Below are positions 45,310-55,076 of a stretch of DNA of 64,000 nt, one piece after another. The notes beneath the pieces are model-generated. The model did no database searches. It was given only the letters and a program-made list of their open reading frames with translations, and had not been told where the DNA came from. Made by a program: the position numbers and the translations under genes. This stretch comes from Sporosarcina cyprini (GTDB taxonomy: Bacteria > Bacillota > Bacilli > Bacillales_A > Planococcaceae), in the NCBI RefSeq assembly GCF_022048975.1, contig NZ_JAKMHX010000016.1, positions 1 to 64,000 of the forward strand. The letters run 5' to 3'. Position 1 is the stretch's first letter. Each line of letters begins with the position of its first letter.

Positions 45310-46068
45310 TCACTCCTTGAAGTTGATGGTTACCTCGTAGCCTGCGAATGAAAACATTTCTCTCAACGTCTTCTCTGCATTTTGTTCAGCCATTTGCAAG
45401 ACCCCTTGTCCTGCACTCTCTTCCAATATCAGTTTCTTCGCTTCCTCTGCGAGTTCGTAGCCTTCTTGAATGTCGGCCTTTTCCCGGAAGACCCCTTCAT
45501 AGGAATAGATTTCAACCTGGTCGAAGTAAATTTCAGCCCCGCCGAGGAAGGTAGCAGGCGGCAATTCTAATGTAGCCGTTTTGTTCTTTTCACTTATGGT
45601 AATATCCTTTTCCGTTAGATCGCTCAAGTCCACTCCCGCTTTCACCGATCCTGGAATGACAACGAGCAATTGGCGTTTCGTGCCGGGCAGATTAACGCCG
45701 ATGCTCTGGCCGAATAACTGGTTATCCTGTCTTTCGATGATGACCTTCGTATACGATTCTGCAGTCGCAATTTCATTCAAATCTTGAATTCTCTCTAAAA
45801 AGACACCTTTGTCCTCTGTAAAGGTACTACCTGATTTTAAATAGTAGAAGGTAATGAATGGCAAAGCGATGACAAGAAGCACAACAAGGACTGCAATGAG
45901 AAGTATCGATCTTCTCCACATGGAAAAGAAAGCCTTCCCCATTCTCCAAAAGCTTGTCCGCCGTCTTCTGCCTGTCACGGCTTCCATTGTGACAGCCTGT
46001 TCTCCCTCCGCCGCTTTCAGCTCTTCCAGTATCTTTTCCATCTCTTTAATCTTCTTCTTATTTCCCAT
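45310..46068 (-). CDS. membrane-anchored DUF4230 protein
   Basis: 252 residues. A basic, helical cytoplasmic N-terminus (MGNKKKIKEMEKILEELKAAEGE...GRRRR) precedes one membrane helix (RSILLIAVLVVLLVIALPFITFYYL, about 60-82), and the rest is extracytoplasmic, with the DUF4230-like features KVIIERQDNQLFG, LLVVIPGSVKAGVDLSDL and a C-terminal amphipathic region (AEQNAEKTLREMFSFAGYEVTINF). Function unknown. GAGGAGGG lies 11 nt before the ATG at 46068. It precedes ung by 6 nt and is probably co-transcribed. Confidence 0.75.
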   Translation of the reverse strand: MGNKKKIKEMEKILEELKAAEGEQAVTMEAVTGRRRRTSFWRMGKAFFSMWRRSILLIAVLVVLLVIALPFITFYYLKSGSTFTEDKGVFLERIQDLNEIATAESYTKVIIERQDNQLFGQSIGVNLPGTKRQLLVVIPGSVKAGVDLSDLTEKDITISEKNKTATLELPPATFLGGAEIYFDQVEIYSYEGVFREKADIQEGYELAEEAKKLILEESAGQGVLQMAEQNAEKTLREMFSFAGYEVTINFKE

Positions 46069-46288
46069 ACCTGGCTTCACCCTCCTCTATACGCCACTTC
46101 TCTCTTTTTCACGTATTTTCGCTAGTAATCTGTACGTTCAGCCTATCGAAAAGTTTCCGATTCAACAACTGAAAAGATGCCCTGTGCAGGAGTCTCCTGG
46201 AAAGAGACAATTTCCGACAATTGTATTTTTTCTTCATTTTGATTACCATTAAAGACGTACGTAAACCATCATAAAGGGGTTTTCTGTT

Positions 46289-47122
46289 ATGACGTTGAAA
46301 AAGACACTAACCATTGCAGGATCAGATACATCAGGCGGCGCTGGCATTCAGGCCGACTTGAAAACATTTCAAGAACACGGAACCTATGGCATGACTGCCT
46401 TGACGGTCGTTGTCACAATGGACCCCGATAACAATTGGGCGCATCATGTCTATTCCCTGCCCATCGATGTATTGAAAGCGCAACTGAAAACAGCCCTTTC
46501 GACAGGCGTCGATGCTATTAAAACAGGCATGTTGAGTACAGAAGAAGTCATCCAGACAGCTGGAGAGGCAATAAACGAATCCGGGCTTGGCCATGTTGTC
46601 ATCGACCCGGTCATGGTTTGTAAAGGGGAAGACGAAGTATTGAATCCAGGTACTGTCGATGCGATGGTGAACTATTTATTGCCGAAGGCGGAAATCGTAA
46701 CACCTAACTTGTTCGAAGCAGGCCAATTGGCTGGCATGAAAACACCAACGTCTATTGATCAAATGAAGTCAGTCGCTGAAAAAATACATTCACTTGGCGC
46801 GAGAAATGTTGTTATTAAAGGCGGCAAGCAATTGCAGCATGACAAAGCGGCAGACTTGTTCTATGACGGCCAAACATTTACGCTGCTAGAAGCTGAAAAG
46901 ACGGACACGCATTACAATCATGGCGCAGGCTGCACTTTTGCAGCTGCCATCACAGCGAACCTTGCGAATGGCCTTAGTGTCCGCGAAGCAGTGATCGAAG
47001 CGAAGAAATTTGTTACAGCGGCTATCGCGAACGGCTGGAAGTTGAATGAGTATGTCGGTCCTGTAATGCATGGCGCGAAAAACCGTTTGGGAGCGCCCGA
47101 AATTACGACTACAGAAATCTAA
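46289..47122 (+). CDS. pdxK: pyridoxine kinase (PdxK/ThiD family)
   Basis: Ribokinase-fold kinase of 277 residues. It matches the B. subtilis enzyme first named ThiD and shown to be a pyridoxine/HMP kinase: LTIAGSDTSGGAGIQADLKTFQEHGTYGMTALTVVV at the start, VVIDPVMVCKG, TPNLFEAGQL and the anion-hole/catalytic motif HNHGAGCTFAAAI (here HYNHGAGC, where paralogous ThiD have HGTGC). The GAGC motif and length favour PdxK. ATG 46289 with AAAGGGG upstream. Single gene between promoter-like AT-rich sequence and a terminator. Confidence 0.9.
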   Translation: MTLKKTLTIAGSDTSGGAGIQADLKTFQEHGTYGMTALTVVVTMDPDNNWAHHVYSLPIDVLKAQLKTALSTGVDAIKTGMLSTEEVIQTAGEAINESGLGHVVIDPVMVCKGEDEVLNPGTVDAMVNYLLPKAEIVTPNLFEAGQLAGMKTPTSIDQMKSVAEKIHSLGARNVVIKGGKQLQHDKAADLFYDGQTFTLLEAEKTDTHYNHGAGCTFAAAITANLANGLSVREAVIEAKKFVTAAIANGWKLNEYVGPVMHGAKNRLGAPEITTTEI

Positions 47123-47130
47123 TTCTGATG

Positions 47131-47166
47131 GGAAGCCGTCTCTCCGCAGAGGCTTCCTCTTTTTAT
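47131..47166 (+). terminator. pdxK terminator
   Basis: GGAAGCC-CTC/GAG-GGCTTCC stem with short loop, followed by TCTTTTTA. Confidence 0.8.
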
Positions 47167-47288
47167 TCATTCGGAACCGATTTAGGCAGATGAACGAGGA
47201 CGTGCCCCATCAAGCACGTATACTGCAATCATCCAAACGTTTCGCTATACTGAATAAATACATGACTATGTAAGTAGGAGGAGTATGA

Positions 47289-47639
47289 ATGGAACTCGTA
47301 CAACCGGCTCATTTGCAAGAACTGATTGATTCCTTTGCGAATAAAGACGTGTATATACATTTAGAGACGACCAATGGATCTTATGCCTCTCATTTCAAGG
47401 AAGGGTTTTTCAATGCGGGGGCTTTTATTCGCAATGTCGTCGTGAAATACGAACTTGGAAAAGTGGCGGGCGAATCACCGCACCGGATCGGATTGAAATT
47501 GCCGTACGGATGGGTTTATGCTCAAGGGATCACGCATTATACACTTGATGAACATGGAAGGCTGCTAATGGCAGGCCTGGACCCGGACGGCAAGCTTGCC
47601 GTATCGCTAGAAATCAGCAAAACGCCTTTTACATATTAA
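47289..47639 (+). CDS. yojF: YojF family protein
   Basis: 116-residue protein of the YojF family, which regularly precedes bshB2. It includes VYIHLETTNGSYASHF, AFIRNVVVKYELGKVAG and RIGLKLPYGWVYAQGITHYTLDE. It may help the BshB2 deacetylase, but this is guilt by association. ATG 47289 lies 7 nt after AGGAGG. A TATACT box at about 47243 may be its -10. Confidence 0.85.
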   Translation: MELVQPAHLQELIDSFANKDVYIHLETTNGSYASHFKEGFFNAGAFIRNVVVKYELGKVAGESPHRIGLKLPYGWVYAQGITHYTLDEHGRLLMAGLDPDGKLAVSLEISKTPFTY

Positions 47640-47684
47640 GACCACAGCGGACGCGTTACTATAATTATGCAAGGAGGATTTCTT

Positions 47685-48368
47685 ATGATAAAACAAGAAC
47701 GCCATGTGCTTGTAATATTTCCCCATCCGGACGATGAAGCGTTCGGCGTGTCCGGTACGATTTCCACCTATCGTGAAATGGGCATCCCAGTCACCTATGC
47801 CTGTTTGACGTTAGGGGAAATGGGCCGGAATTTCGGCAATCCCCCATTCGCCAATCGAGAAACGCTGCCTCAGATCCGGAAAAAGGAACTGATGAAAGCG
47901 GCAGAAGCGATGGGCCTTGATGATTTGCGCATGATGGGGCTTCGTGATAAGACGGTCGAATTTGAAGATGATGAAAAAATGGTGAAGCTCGTTGCGGATT
48001 TGATTGACGAGACGAAGCCGTCGCTCGTTATTTCCTTCTATCCGAACCTGTCTGTCCATCCCGATCATGATGCAACGGCAAGAGCGGTAGTCCGGGCGAT
48101 CCGGCGCATGCCGGAAGATGAACGGCCGACCCTCTATACAATTGCCTTTGCCCATAATACGAAGGAAGTGCTTGGGGAGCCGGATATTATCCATCACGTG
48201 GAAGGCGCTGCAAAGAAAAAACTAGCAACGATGAATGCCCACGCCTCCCAAACTGTCTGGATGATGCAGGATATGGAAAAACGCTTGGCTGAACAAGACC
48301 CAGAGGCGTTAAAATGGCTTCATTATGAACGATTTTACACGTATCGATGGGACCAGGATTTCGAATAA
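47685..48368 (+). CDS. bshB2: bacillithiol biosynthesis deacetylase BshB2
   Basis: Removes the acetyl group from GlcNAc-malate in bacillithiol synthesis. The 227-residue LmbE-like zinc enzyme has the metal/catalytic motif FPHPDDEAFG, then CLTLGEMGRNFGNPP, and the second His motif SVHPDHDATARAV. Start ATG 47685 lies 7 nt after AGGAGG; an in-frame ATG at 47667 includes the ribosome binding site. It follows yojF by 45 nt, as in B. subtilis. Confidence 0.92.
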   Translation: MIKQERHVLVIFPHPDDEAFGVSGTISTYREMGIPVTYACLTLGEMGRNFGNPPFANRETLPQIRKKELMKAAEAMGLDDLRMMGLRDKTVEFEDDEKMVKLVADLIDETKPSLVISFYPNLSVHPDHDATARAVVRAIRRMPEDERPTLYTIAFAHNTKEVLGEPDIIHHVEGAAKKKLATMNAHASQTVWMMQDMEKRLAEQDPEALKWLHYERFYTYRWDQDFE

Positions 48369-48647
48369 ATCGAAAGAAGTCGTCTGGAAGCAGGCGGCTC
48401 CTTTCCTTCTTTAATTTTGCAAGCGCTTCCATTACTATATCTCTATAAAATAACTGTAATTTTGAAGTTTACTATTAGATAGAATCGGCTATAACATATT
48501 GGTATTACGGCAGCGACTTGCTAACTCGGTCTATCCAATTGACTGATTAGTAGGACTTTTTACGTCACCATTTACATTCGAACTAATCTACTATATCATG
48601 TATAAACATTCATAAAAATATCATATTTATACATTAGAGGAGAGAGT

Positions 48648-50003
48648 ATGTTGAATCAGTTCCGCTTATCCACTTGGTTTTACTTTTTGATTCCATCTAT
48701 ACTTGGAATTATCTTATTCATGATCCCCTTGCCATTTGAAAGCGGCTGGAAAGTGCCGATTGCGAAGTTGGCCGATTTGCTTTCGGGCATTGTAGAACCG
48801 GCTATGCCAATGGCAGCCACCGTCATCATTGTAATTGCAGCACTTGGCTCTGCCATCTTTTTATTCATTCCAAAAGACGGAAATAAACCTTCCGTATTAG
48901 AAAGTCTCTTTAAGGTAACGCCTTTCTGGACTATTACGCGTGTTCTGGGTGCTGTTTTCGCCATCATGGTCACATTCAAAATGGGTCCTGAAGCGATTTG
49001 GAGTGAAAATACAGGAGGTCTTTTGCTGGCGCCGGATGGTCTTGTTTCTTTCCTATTCACCATCTTTTTATTCGCCGGCCTCCTGTTGCCGCTTCTATTG
49101 AACTTCGGTCTTCTTGAGTTCTTCGGCACGATGATGGTAAAAGTAATGCGGCCTTTGTTCCAATTGCCGGGACGGTCCTCTATTGATGCCCTCGCTTCCT
49201 GGATTGGAGACGGTACAATCGGTGTCCTCCTTACGAGCAAGCAGTACGAGGATGGCCATTATACACAAAAAGAAGCAGCGATTATCGCGACAACTTTCTC
49301 TGTCGTTTCCATTACCTTCTCACTCGTCATTATTGATACGGTGGGGCTTGATCGCTACTTCCTTCCATTCTACGCCACCGTGGTCGGTACAGGGATCATC
49401 CTTGCGCTAATCATGCCGCGGATTTATCCGCTGCGCGGCAAGAAGGACGAATATATCGATGGTCGGGAATATACAGGGGAAGAGGAAAAGCTGCCGGAAG
49501 GATACAATGTATTCAGCCACGGCTTGGAAAACGCCCTCGTCACTGCATCAAAAAACCGGAACCTCGGTAAGATTTTCACAGACGGCATGCGAAATGTATT
49601 TGATATGTGGCTTGGCGTCGCACCTGTCGTCATGGCGTTCGGTACGATCGCTCTGATGCTGGCTGAATATACGAGCGTCTTCACGATTCTCGGAAAACCA
49701 TTTGAACCGATCTTATCCGTTCTCGGCATTCCTGAAGCGGCAAATGCGGCACAGTCAATGGTGGTCGGATTCGCTGATATGTTCTTGCCTGTCATTTTGG
49801 CTGACGGTGTCATTACATCGCAAATTACGTTGTTTACAATCGCGACCATTTCCGTTGTACAGCTGATTTATATGTCAGAAGTCGGCGGTTTGATTCTCGG
49901 AACGAAAATTCCAATCAACATCTTAGACCTCATTATCATATTCGTCTTGCGTACGCTCATCGCCCTGCCGATTGTTGCGGGTGTAGCGCATCTGTTGTTT
50001 TAA
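48648..50003 (+). CDS. yjiH: YjiH family membrane protein (nucleoside-recognition/Gate domain)
   Basis: 451-residue membrane protein with about ten helices. YjiH family features: NFGLLEFFGTMMVKVMRPLFQLPGRSSIDALASWIGDGTIGVLLTSKQYEDGHYTQKEAAIIATTFSVVSITFSLVI, a Gate-domain fold found in nucleoside transporters and spore-maturation proteins, and a second half-repeat near the C-terminus (VVGFADMFLPVILADGVIT). The substrate is unknown. It lies convergent to the rocB/DDAH operon, next to which YjiH genes often stand, so an amino acid or guanidino compound is possible (inference). Confidence 0.82.
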   Translation: MLNQFRLSTWFYFLIPSILGIILFMIPLPFESGWKVPIAKLADLLSGIVEPAMPMAATVIIVIAALGSAIFLFIPKDGNKPSVLESLFKVTPFWTITRVLGAVFAIMVTFKMGPEAIWSENTGGLLLAPDGLVSFLFTIFLFAGLLLPLLLNFGLLEFFGTMMVKVMRPLFQLPGRSSIDALASWIGDGTIGVLLTSKQYEDGHYTQKEAAIIATTFSVVSITFSLVIIDTVGLDRYFLPFYATVVGTGIILALIMPRIYPLRGKKDEYIDGREYTGEEEKLPEGYNVFSHGLENALVTASKNRNLGKIFTDGMRNVFDMWLGVAPVVMAFGTIALMLAEYTSVFTILGKPFEPILSVLGIPEAANAAQSMVVGFADMFLPVILADGVITSQITLFTIATISVVQLIYMSEVGGLILGTKIPINILDLIIIFVLRTLIALPIVAGVAHLLF

Positions 50004-50011
50004 TAAAAACG

Positions 50012-50052
50012 AATCCCCTCACGGCCGGTATTTGGCAGAGAGGGGATTTTTC
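50012..50052. terminator. terminator after yjiH
   Basis: AATCCCCTC and GAGGGGATT around a 19-nt loop, followed by TTTTTC on the plus strand; convergent with rocB, which ends 28 nt further. Confidence 0.8.
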
Positions 50053-50079
50053 TATACACGAGGACTGTCATTTTCGATT

Positions 50080-51699
50080 TTACGCGACATCTATCTTTTT
50101 GCAAAACAACTTTTGAATAAGCGTTTCCAGAAGAACCGGCATTTCTTTAAAGGCACTTTCTACATGCAGCCGTTCTGTTTTCTGGTGTGCATCCTTTCCG
50201 AATGGCCCGACATTTAACACAGGCGCTTTCAATTCGCCCATCTCTTCAAACGGTATGCTGTACGTCTCGCCCCAAACAGGCGTATTCCTTTCGAAAGACG
50301 TCCAGCCATTCGCTGAATCGTCATAATTCACATAGCTTAAGTCACAAATGCCATTGAAATAATGAATCTGCTCCAGTGAAATGTCGAAGGATCTGGCCGT
50401 TTCCTGCACAAGACGAACTGCTTCCTGGATGAACGGGTCATGGGACGAGTTGACAGCCGGGTAATACGGAGGCGCATACAAAAGTACGGCCGCCGGTGCA
50501 AGCTCTTGGCATTGGATCATTAGATCATCCACGATGCGAAGAGATTTCTCCCGGTCATCCCATTCATCATGCGCCAGCACCTGCGCTCTCAACCGATCCA
50601 CTTCTGCTGCTCCCAGTTTATCTTCTGCGTGAGCGAGCAATTGTTCATAACGCAGTACCCTCACTTCACCGATGCCTTTCACTTGTTCCCGCTCACAAAT
50701 GGCCTGATAGCTTTCATTGCATGCCGTCATGGCCTCTCTTGCCACTTCCTCGAACACGTCCATGACGTCTGCTGCAGTCCGTTTGAATAAAAAGACGTTA
50801 TAGAGCGCAGCGGCGCGATAAGGGGTCTGGGTGGAATATTGGAATTTTAGATCTTTCTGCTGCAATGAAACGGGAAGCGGCGTGCTTTCCCCGAGATCCG
50901 TCTCACGGAATTTTTCATTCCATTCCATCCGCTGCGTCAGGAAGGAAGCAATATAATTGGCTGTCATTCCTTTGAGCGGCTCGCCAACATGTGTTTCTTT
51001 TCCATAAAACAATGCAGCCGGCATGATCTTTCCGATGGTGCCGGAATAGATATATTCCTTCGTATCCGTTGGCCCCTGCGAGAAGGACGGTTCACTGTTC
51101 AAAAAGAGTTTGTACGTAAGGCGATATTCGTCTCGTAAGCGGACAAGCGCCTTGACGGCTGCACGCATGCCTGCCGAGTTCACTTCTTCATCCGGAACCG
51201 CTGTCAGCAAAAGATTAATCGGCCATTGCTCGATGCTCGCCTTTTCAATTAATTGCATGTGTAGAGCAAGGCCCATTTTCATGTCCATCGTTCCACGGCC
51301 AAACAAGTAATCACCGGATTCGAGATCCACCCGTGCAGCGAGGGGCAGCTCATGTTTGAACTCATGCAGCTTTTTGGTCAACTCCTCCGGATGATAGGCA
51401 AGCGGCTCCAACACTCCATACTCTTCAGTTTGGACCGTATCAAAATGACTGATCAACACAACTGTCTCCACAGCGTCTGGATGCCGGTAAAGCGCCGTCA
51501 ATGTGCTGCGACCCAGCCCTGCGTCATGCAATGTTAACTGCTGTGGGTGCTCTTGAAAGTAACGAAGCTGCTCCAGTTTCATTTTCAACTTTGACGAAAA
51601 AGTCCGTTCTCCATCTGTCAACGTTTGGCTGTCCCAGCTGACAAGTTCGCATAGTAATTCCCGCAGCGTTTCAGATGTATTCCATTTGTATTGATTCAT
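50080..51699 (-). CDS. rocB: RocB-like M20 family hydrolase
   Basis: 539-residue M20 metallopeptidase of the RocB type (arginine utilisation). Metal-binding motifs: VVLISHFDTVQTEEYG (HxD), the bridging Asp in LFGRGTMDMKMGLALHMQLIE and the Glu pair in LLLTAVPDEEVNSAG; the later Asp/His ligands are in CNGICDLSYVNYDDSANGW and NVGPFGKDAHQKTERLHV. The RocB group carries a larger lid domain than ordinary M20 enzymes and its exact substrate is unknown. ATG 51699 after TAGGGG. Downstream of the permease gene, so probably last in the DDAH operon. Confidence 0.85.
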   Translation of the reverse strand: MNQYKWNTSETLRELLCELVSWDSQTLTDGERTFSSKLKMKLEQLRYFQEHPQQLTLHDAGLGRSTLTALYRHPDAVETVVLISHFDTVQTEEYGVLEPLAYHPEELTKKLHEFKHELPLAARVDLESGDYLFGRGTMDMKMGLALHMQLIEKASIEQWPINLLLTAVPDEEVNSAGMRAAVKALVRLRDEYRLTYKLFLNSEPSFSQGPTDTKEYIYSGTIGKIMPAALFYGKETHVGEPLKGMTANYIASFLTQRMEWNEKFRETDLGESTPLPVSLQQKDLKFQYSTQTPYRAAALYNVFLFKRTAADVMDVFEEVAREAMTACNESYQAICEREQVKGIGEVRVLRYEQLLAHAEDKLGAAEVDRLRAQVLAHDEWDDREKSLRIVDDLMIQCQELAPAAVLLYAPPYYPAVNSSHDPFIQEAVRLVQETARSFDISLEQIHYFNGICDLSYVNYDDSANGWTSFERNTPVWGETYSIPFEEMGELKAPVLNVGPFGKDAHQKTERLHVESAFKEMPVLLETLIQKLFCKKIDVA

Positions 51700-51946
51700 T
51701 TCAAAAACCCCTAACTTTGTTATAGATAGCTTTTTAGCGACAGCGGATCTCCGAAGAGTACACTGGAAGAAGCGGCCTTGCCTATTGCCTTGGGTGTTTC
51801 CCCTGCTTGTTGTGCGATTTGATATGAAATGAAGAGGAGGATGTACACCAGTTCAAACCTTGATGGCCCTTGAAGTGCATCCTCTCTTCCTATTTTATGC
51901 GGATCATCGTTCCAAATATTTAAAAAATTCAAGGCGTAAAAAGTTT

Positions 51947-53365
51947 TTATTCTACAGGCTTCGCCTTCACTTCCGTAAGTTCCTGCTCCTTCTTCTGCAA
52001 TTTCACTTTGTAAAATACCATACAAGCGATGAAAAACCCTACTCCATAGAACAAGCCAATACGCTGGCTCGGGTCAAAAGCCAAGAATACGAGAATCAAC
52101 AAACAAAACGTAATACAGACGATTGGAATCGCAGGATAGAAAGGCACGCGAAACCCTAAATCGGTTATGCTGCCTCCGGCTTTCAAATACCGTCTGCGGA
52201 ACATAAGCTGTGAAGTCGCAATTCCCATCCATGAAATTGTCACCGCGATGCCTGCAATCGACATGAGGAGAACAAATACTGCATCCGCTTCCATAACACT
52301 TGTCAATAAAGACAATAGCGAGAAGGCCATTGTAAAATACAATGCGTTTAAAGGTACTTTCCTTTTCGTCAGTTTGCCGAAAAGCTTTGGAGCCATTCCC
52401 TCATTTGCCATCGACCATAATAGACGGGTGGATGCATATAAGCATGAATTTCCGACAGACAGAATGGCGGTCAGGATAATGAAGTTCATAATTCCCGCCG
52501 CGTACGGCACACCAGCAATCTTCATCAGCGTCACAAATGGACTTTCTAACAGCCCAAGTTCAGACGCAGGAAATATCGCGGACAACACGATGATTGAGGC
52601 GATATAAAATATTACAATCCTGAACAGAATGGTCCGAATGGCTCTTGGGATATTTTTGCCCGGATCATCCGTTTCTCCTGCCGCGATTCCGACCAGCTCA
52701 GAGCCTTGATACGAGAAGATGACATTCATCATCGTCACAAAGATGATAGCGATCCCCGCCGGAAACAGGCCGCTTGGCGCCAGATTCGTCAAGTGAGGCA
52801 CAGGCCGATCTGCTAACGGAATCCATCCGAAAATGGCCGCCACTCCGATGATAATAAACGCGATAACAGCAAGCACTTTAATTCCAGCAAACCAAAATTC
52901 CGCTTCAGCGAACCCTTTTGTCGTCAGGGCATTGAGGAAGAACAGCAACACCATGAATGCTGCGCACCAAACCCAGACGGGAATATGGGGGAACCAATGT
53001 TGCATGAGAATTCCTGCTGCGGTAAACTCTACTCCGGCTGTGGCCGCTGAACCGACGAAATACATCCAGCCCAAGGAGAAACCGACAGAAGGACTGATAT
53101 AGCGGGTTGCATAAAGTTGAAACGATCCGGTTACCGGCATATGAACCGCCAGTTCGCCAAGACATGTCATGACCATGTATAAAATCAATCCGCCGATCAG
53201 GTAACCGATGATCGCTCCGCCTGGTCCAGCCTGATTGATGGTGTACCCTACATTTAAAAACAGCCCCGTCCCGATGACGCCGCCAAGCGATAGCATGAGC
53301 AAGTGACGGCTTTTCATCGAGCGGTTCAATTCCAGTGGTTCGGTATTTCCCCTTGTGTTTGACAT
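51947..53365 (-). CDS. amino acid permease (RocE/AAT family)
   Basis: 472-residue APC-superfamily permease with 12 membrane helices. The AAT signature LLMLSLGGVIGTGLFLNVGYTINQAGPGGAIIGYLIGG is at the N-terminus, followed by GELAVHMPVTGSFQLYATRYISPSVGFSLGWMYF. The unwound GxGxGLF region binds the substrate backbone. Similar to RocE/RocC, which carry arginine and ornithine. Start ATG 53365, 6 nt after GGGAGGGG, and 21 nt after the DDAH gene, so the substrate may be the guanidino compound those enzymes use. Confidence 0.88.
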   Translation of the reverse strand: MSNTRGNTEPLELNRSMKSRHLLMLSLGGVIGTGLFLNVGYTINQAGPGGAIIGYLIGGLILYMVMTCLGELAVHMPVTGSFQLYATRYISPSVGFSLGWMYFVGSAATAGVEFTAAGILMQHWFPHIPVWVWCAAFMVLLFFLNALTTKGFAEAEFWFAGIKVLAVIAFIIIGVAAIFGWIPLADRPVPHLTNLAPSGLFPAGIAIIFVTMMNVIFSYQGSELVGIAAGETDDPGKNIPRAIRTILFRIVIFYIASIIVLSAIFPASELGLLESPFVTLMKIAGVPYAAGIMNFIILTAILSVGNSCLYASTRLLWSMANEGMAPKLFGKLTKRKVPLNALYFTMAFSLLSLLTSVMEADAVFVLLMSIAGIAVTISWMGIATSQLMFRRRYLKAGGSITDLGFRVPFYPAIPIVCITFCLLILVFLAFDPSQRIGLFYGVGFFIACMVFYKVKLQKKEQELTEVKAKPVE

Positions 53366-53386
53366 TCGGTTCCCCTCCCATTCAAA

Positions 53387-54148
53387 TTAGAAGCGAAGCG
53401 ACAGACAGCTTAAACCGCCGTCATGCTTACGGACTTCTGACATGTCCAATTCAATCGTTTCATAGCCGGCTTCCGCCAACTTGCGTTTCGTTTCCTCATA
53501 GCCTTTCGGGATGATGACGTAGTCATTGACACGAATCATGTTGGCGGAATACTCATCTTCCTTCCCGATGATGATTTTTTCATAGGAATCAAAAGCTGGA
53601 TGGTCGATAAATTCGCCTGCTACGACCATGCGATTTTCCCCAACGTACGCAATGCCTGTCTTTAAGTGGAAGAATTCCTTCAATGGGATGATTGTCGCTT
53701 CATACCCTTCCCCTTCAAGAATTGTTTTTAATTGACGAGCGCCTTCTTCGTTTGTCCGTTCAGAAATGCCGATGTAGAAACAGTCTTCCGCTTGAAGCAC
53801 ATCACCGCCGTCCAACGTGCCTGGCGCTTCAATATGAAATACTTTATCGTAGAACTTTCTAAGAACCGGTTCCATCTCTACAATTTCACGATTTCTGGAA
53901 TCAGCTCCCGGATTGGAAACGACAGCAAAATCAGGCGTCAATACGGCCGTATCTTCCACAAACGTAGAATCCGGAAATTCCTCACTGGCCGGCAAATGAG
54001 TAACAGCCACTCCGCATTTTTCTAAAGCTTCTACGTAAGCCTCATGCTGCTTGAGCAGCACATCATAATCCGGTGTCCCTAAATCAGAAGTCGTTAACCC
54101 ATTCAAATAGCTCTTTCCCGGCGTCTTGACGATTACATTTTTAAACAT
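53387..54148 (-). CDS. dimethylarginine dimethylaminohydrolase-like guanidine hydrolase (2)
   Basis: 253-residue pentein-fold hydrolase. PDSTFVEDTAVLTPDFAVVSNPGADSR and GTLDGGDVLQ shape the active site, the His is in FFHLKTGIAYVG and the nucleophilic Cys in the C-terminal KHDGGLSCLSLRF. DDAH splits methylated arginine into citrulline and methylamine; related enzymes act on arginine or other guanidines. ATG 54148 lies 9 nt after AAAAGGAG; a longer frame to 54211 overlaps the upstream gene and is not family-like. Second of two such genes; its partner is 32 nt upstream. Confidence 0.88.
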   Translation of the reverse strand: MFKNVIVKTPGKSYLNGLTTSDLGTPDYDVLLKQHEAYVEALEKCGVAVTHLPASEEFPDSTFVEDTAVLTPDFAVVSNPGADSRNREIVEMEPVLRKFYDKVFHIEAPGTLDGGDVLQAEDCFYIGISERTNEEGARQLKTILEGEGYEATIIPLKEFFHLKTGIAYVGENRMVVAGEFIDHPAFDSYEKIIIGKEDEYSANMIRVNDYVIIPKGYEETKRKLAEAGYETIELDMSEVRKHDGGLSCLSLRF

Positions 54149-54180
54149 AAACAGATGCTCCTTTTCCCTGATTTGATTTC

Positions 54181-55053
54181 TTATCCTCTGACAACCGGAC
54201 AAGTCAGACATGTTGGTCCACCCGTCCCCTTCACACTGATTTCGTCGCCTTTATATTCATATACGGTCGCACCGGCTTCTTCCAATTGCCGTTTCGTGAA
54301 ATCGTTTCCACGAGGTATTACACAAATGCGCGGCGCCAGGGCTAGCACATTGCAGCCGAGCACGTCATATTCCTCTTTAGGCACTTCGATTAACTGAATG
54401 CCCCGTTCGAGTAACAGCTGTCTAAAAAATACAGGCATCAGTCTGGAATGAACAACAGCCAAATCTTTGTCGACCATACTGATGAAGGACATCAAATGGA
54501 GACACTCCGCTTCCCCTAAATCATGCGGAAGCTGCACCACGATAAACTCGTCTACCATATCCGCTGTCAGCTCTTTTAATTGGCGAATCGCTTCGTCATT
54601 AGTCCGGTAGCCCCGGCCGACTACGAGTGTCCGATCATCCAGCCAAACGATATCTCCTCCGTCAGCTACTGCATCTCCCGTCAACTCACCTACGATGGGA
54701 ATGCCCTTTTCTTGCAGAAATTCTTTATACACTTCCGCCTCCGGCTGCCGCAGTGATTTACCGGATTTTAAAATGATCGCCCCTTCTGGCGTGAATTTCA
54801 CCGGATCGTGTGCATAGAGGGAATCCAGTCCCACTTTCTCTGAAGCCGGCAAGTAATCTATTCGTTCGACATGCTGCTCGAGGATTTCTATGAAATTCGT
54901 GAACTCTTCCACAGCCTCTTCAAAATTTGGTTCCTCTAAATAGTTAAATGTTTTCCAAGCGTCCGCCAAATGTGCTTGACTTCGAAATGCCTCGTTGGGA
55001 TGCTTCACAATGACATGTTGCAACGGTGTAAACATAGAAGAACAATATTTCAT
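54181..55053 (-). CDS. dimethylarginine dimethylaminohydrolase-like guanidine hydrolase (1)
   Basis: 290-residue relative of the gene downstream, but divergent. It keeps YAHDPVKFTPEGAIIL, ADGGDIVWLDDRTLVVGRGYRTN, the His in ECLHLMSFISMVD and the Cys near the end in GTGGPTCLTCPVVRG, where a second Cys follows three residues later. Probably hydrolyses a guanidino-group substrate different from that of its neighbour. First gene of the operon, read divergently from the IclR gene. ATG 55053 follows AAAAGGG; the TTGACA/TATATT promoter and an IclR-type palindrome lie directly upstream. Confidence 0.85.
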   Translation of the reverse strand: MKYCSSMFTPLQHVIVKHPNEAFRSQAHLADAWKTFNYLEEPNFEEAVEEFTNFIEILEQHVERIDYLPASEKVGLDSLYAHDPVKFTPEGAIILKSGKSLRQPEAEVYKEFLQEKGIPIVGELTGDAVADGGDIVWLDDRTLVVGRGYRTNDEAIRQLKELTADMVDEFIVVQLPHDLGEAECLHLMSFISMVDKDLAVVHSRLMPVFFRQLLLERGIQLIEVPKEEYDVLGCNVLALAPRICVIPRGNDFTKRQLEEAGATVYEYKGDEISVKGTGGPTCLTCPVVRG

Positions 55054-55076
55054 TTCACTCACCCTTTTCCGCATAG

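Noticed and set aside
48500-48535. Sigma-54 promoter before yjiH (GGCAGCGACTTGC)
   Set aside because: GG and GC elements are 9 instead of 10 bp apart, and the flanking bases are poor. A sigma-54 link for arginine genes would be attractive but is not supported.
51720-51946. Small gene between rocB and the permease
   Set aside because: A minus-strand frame is open here and its end (ISYQIAQQAGETPKAIGKAASSS) looks protein-like, but there is no start with a ribosome binding site and it overlaps the permease 3' end. Left unannotated.
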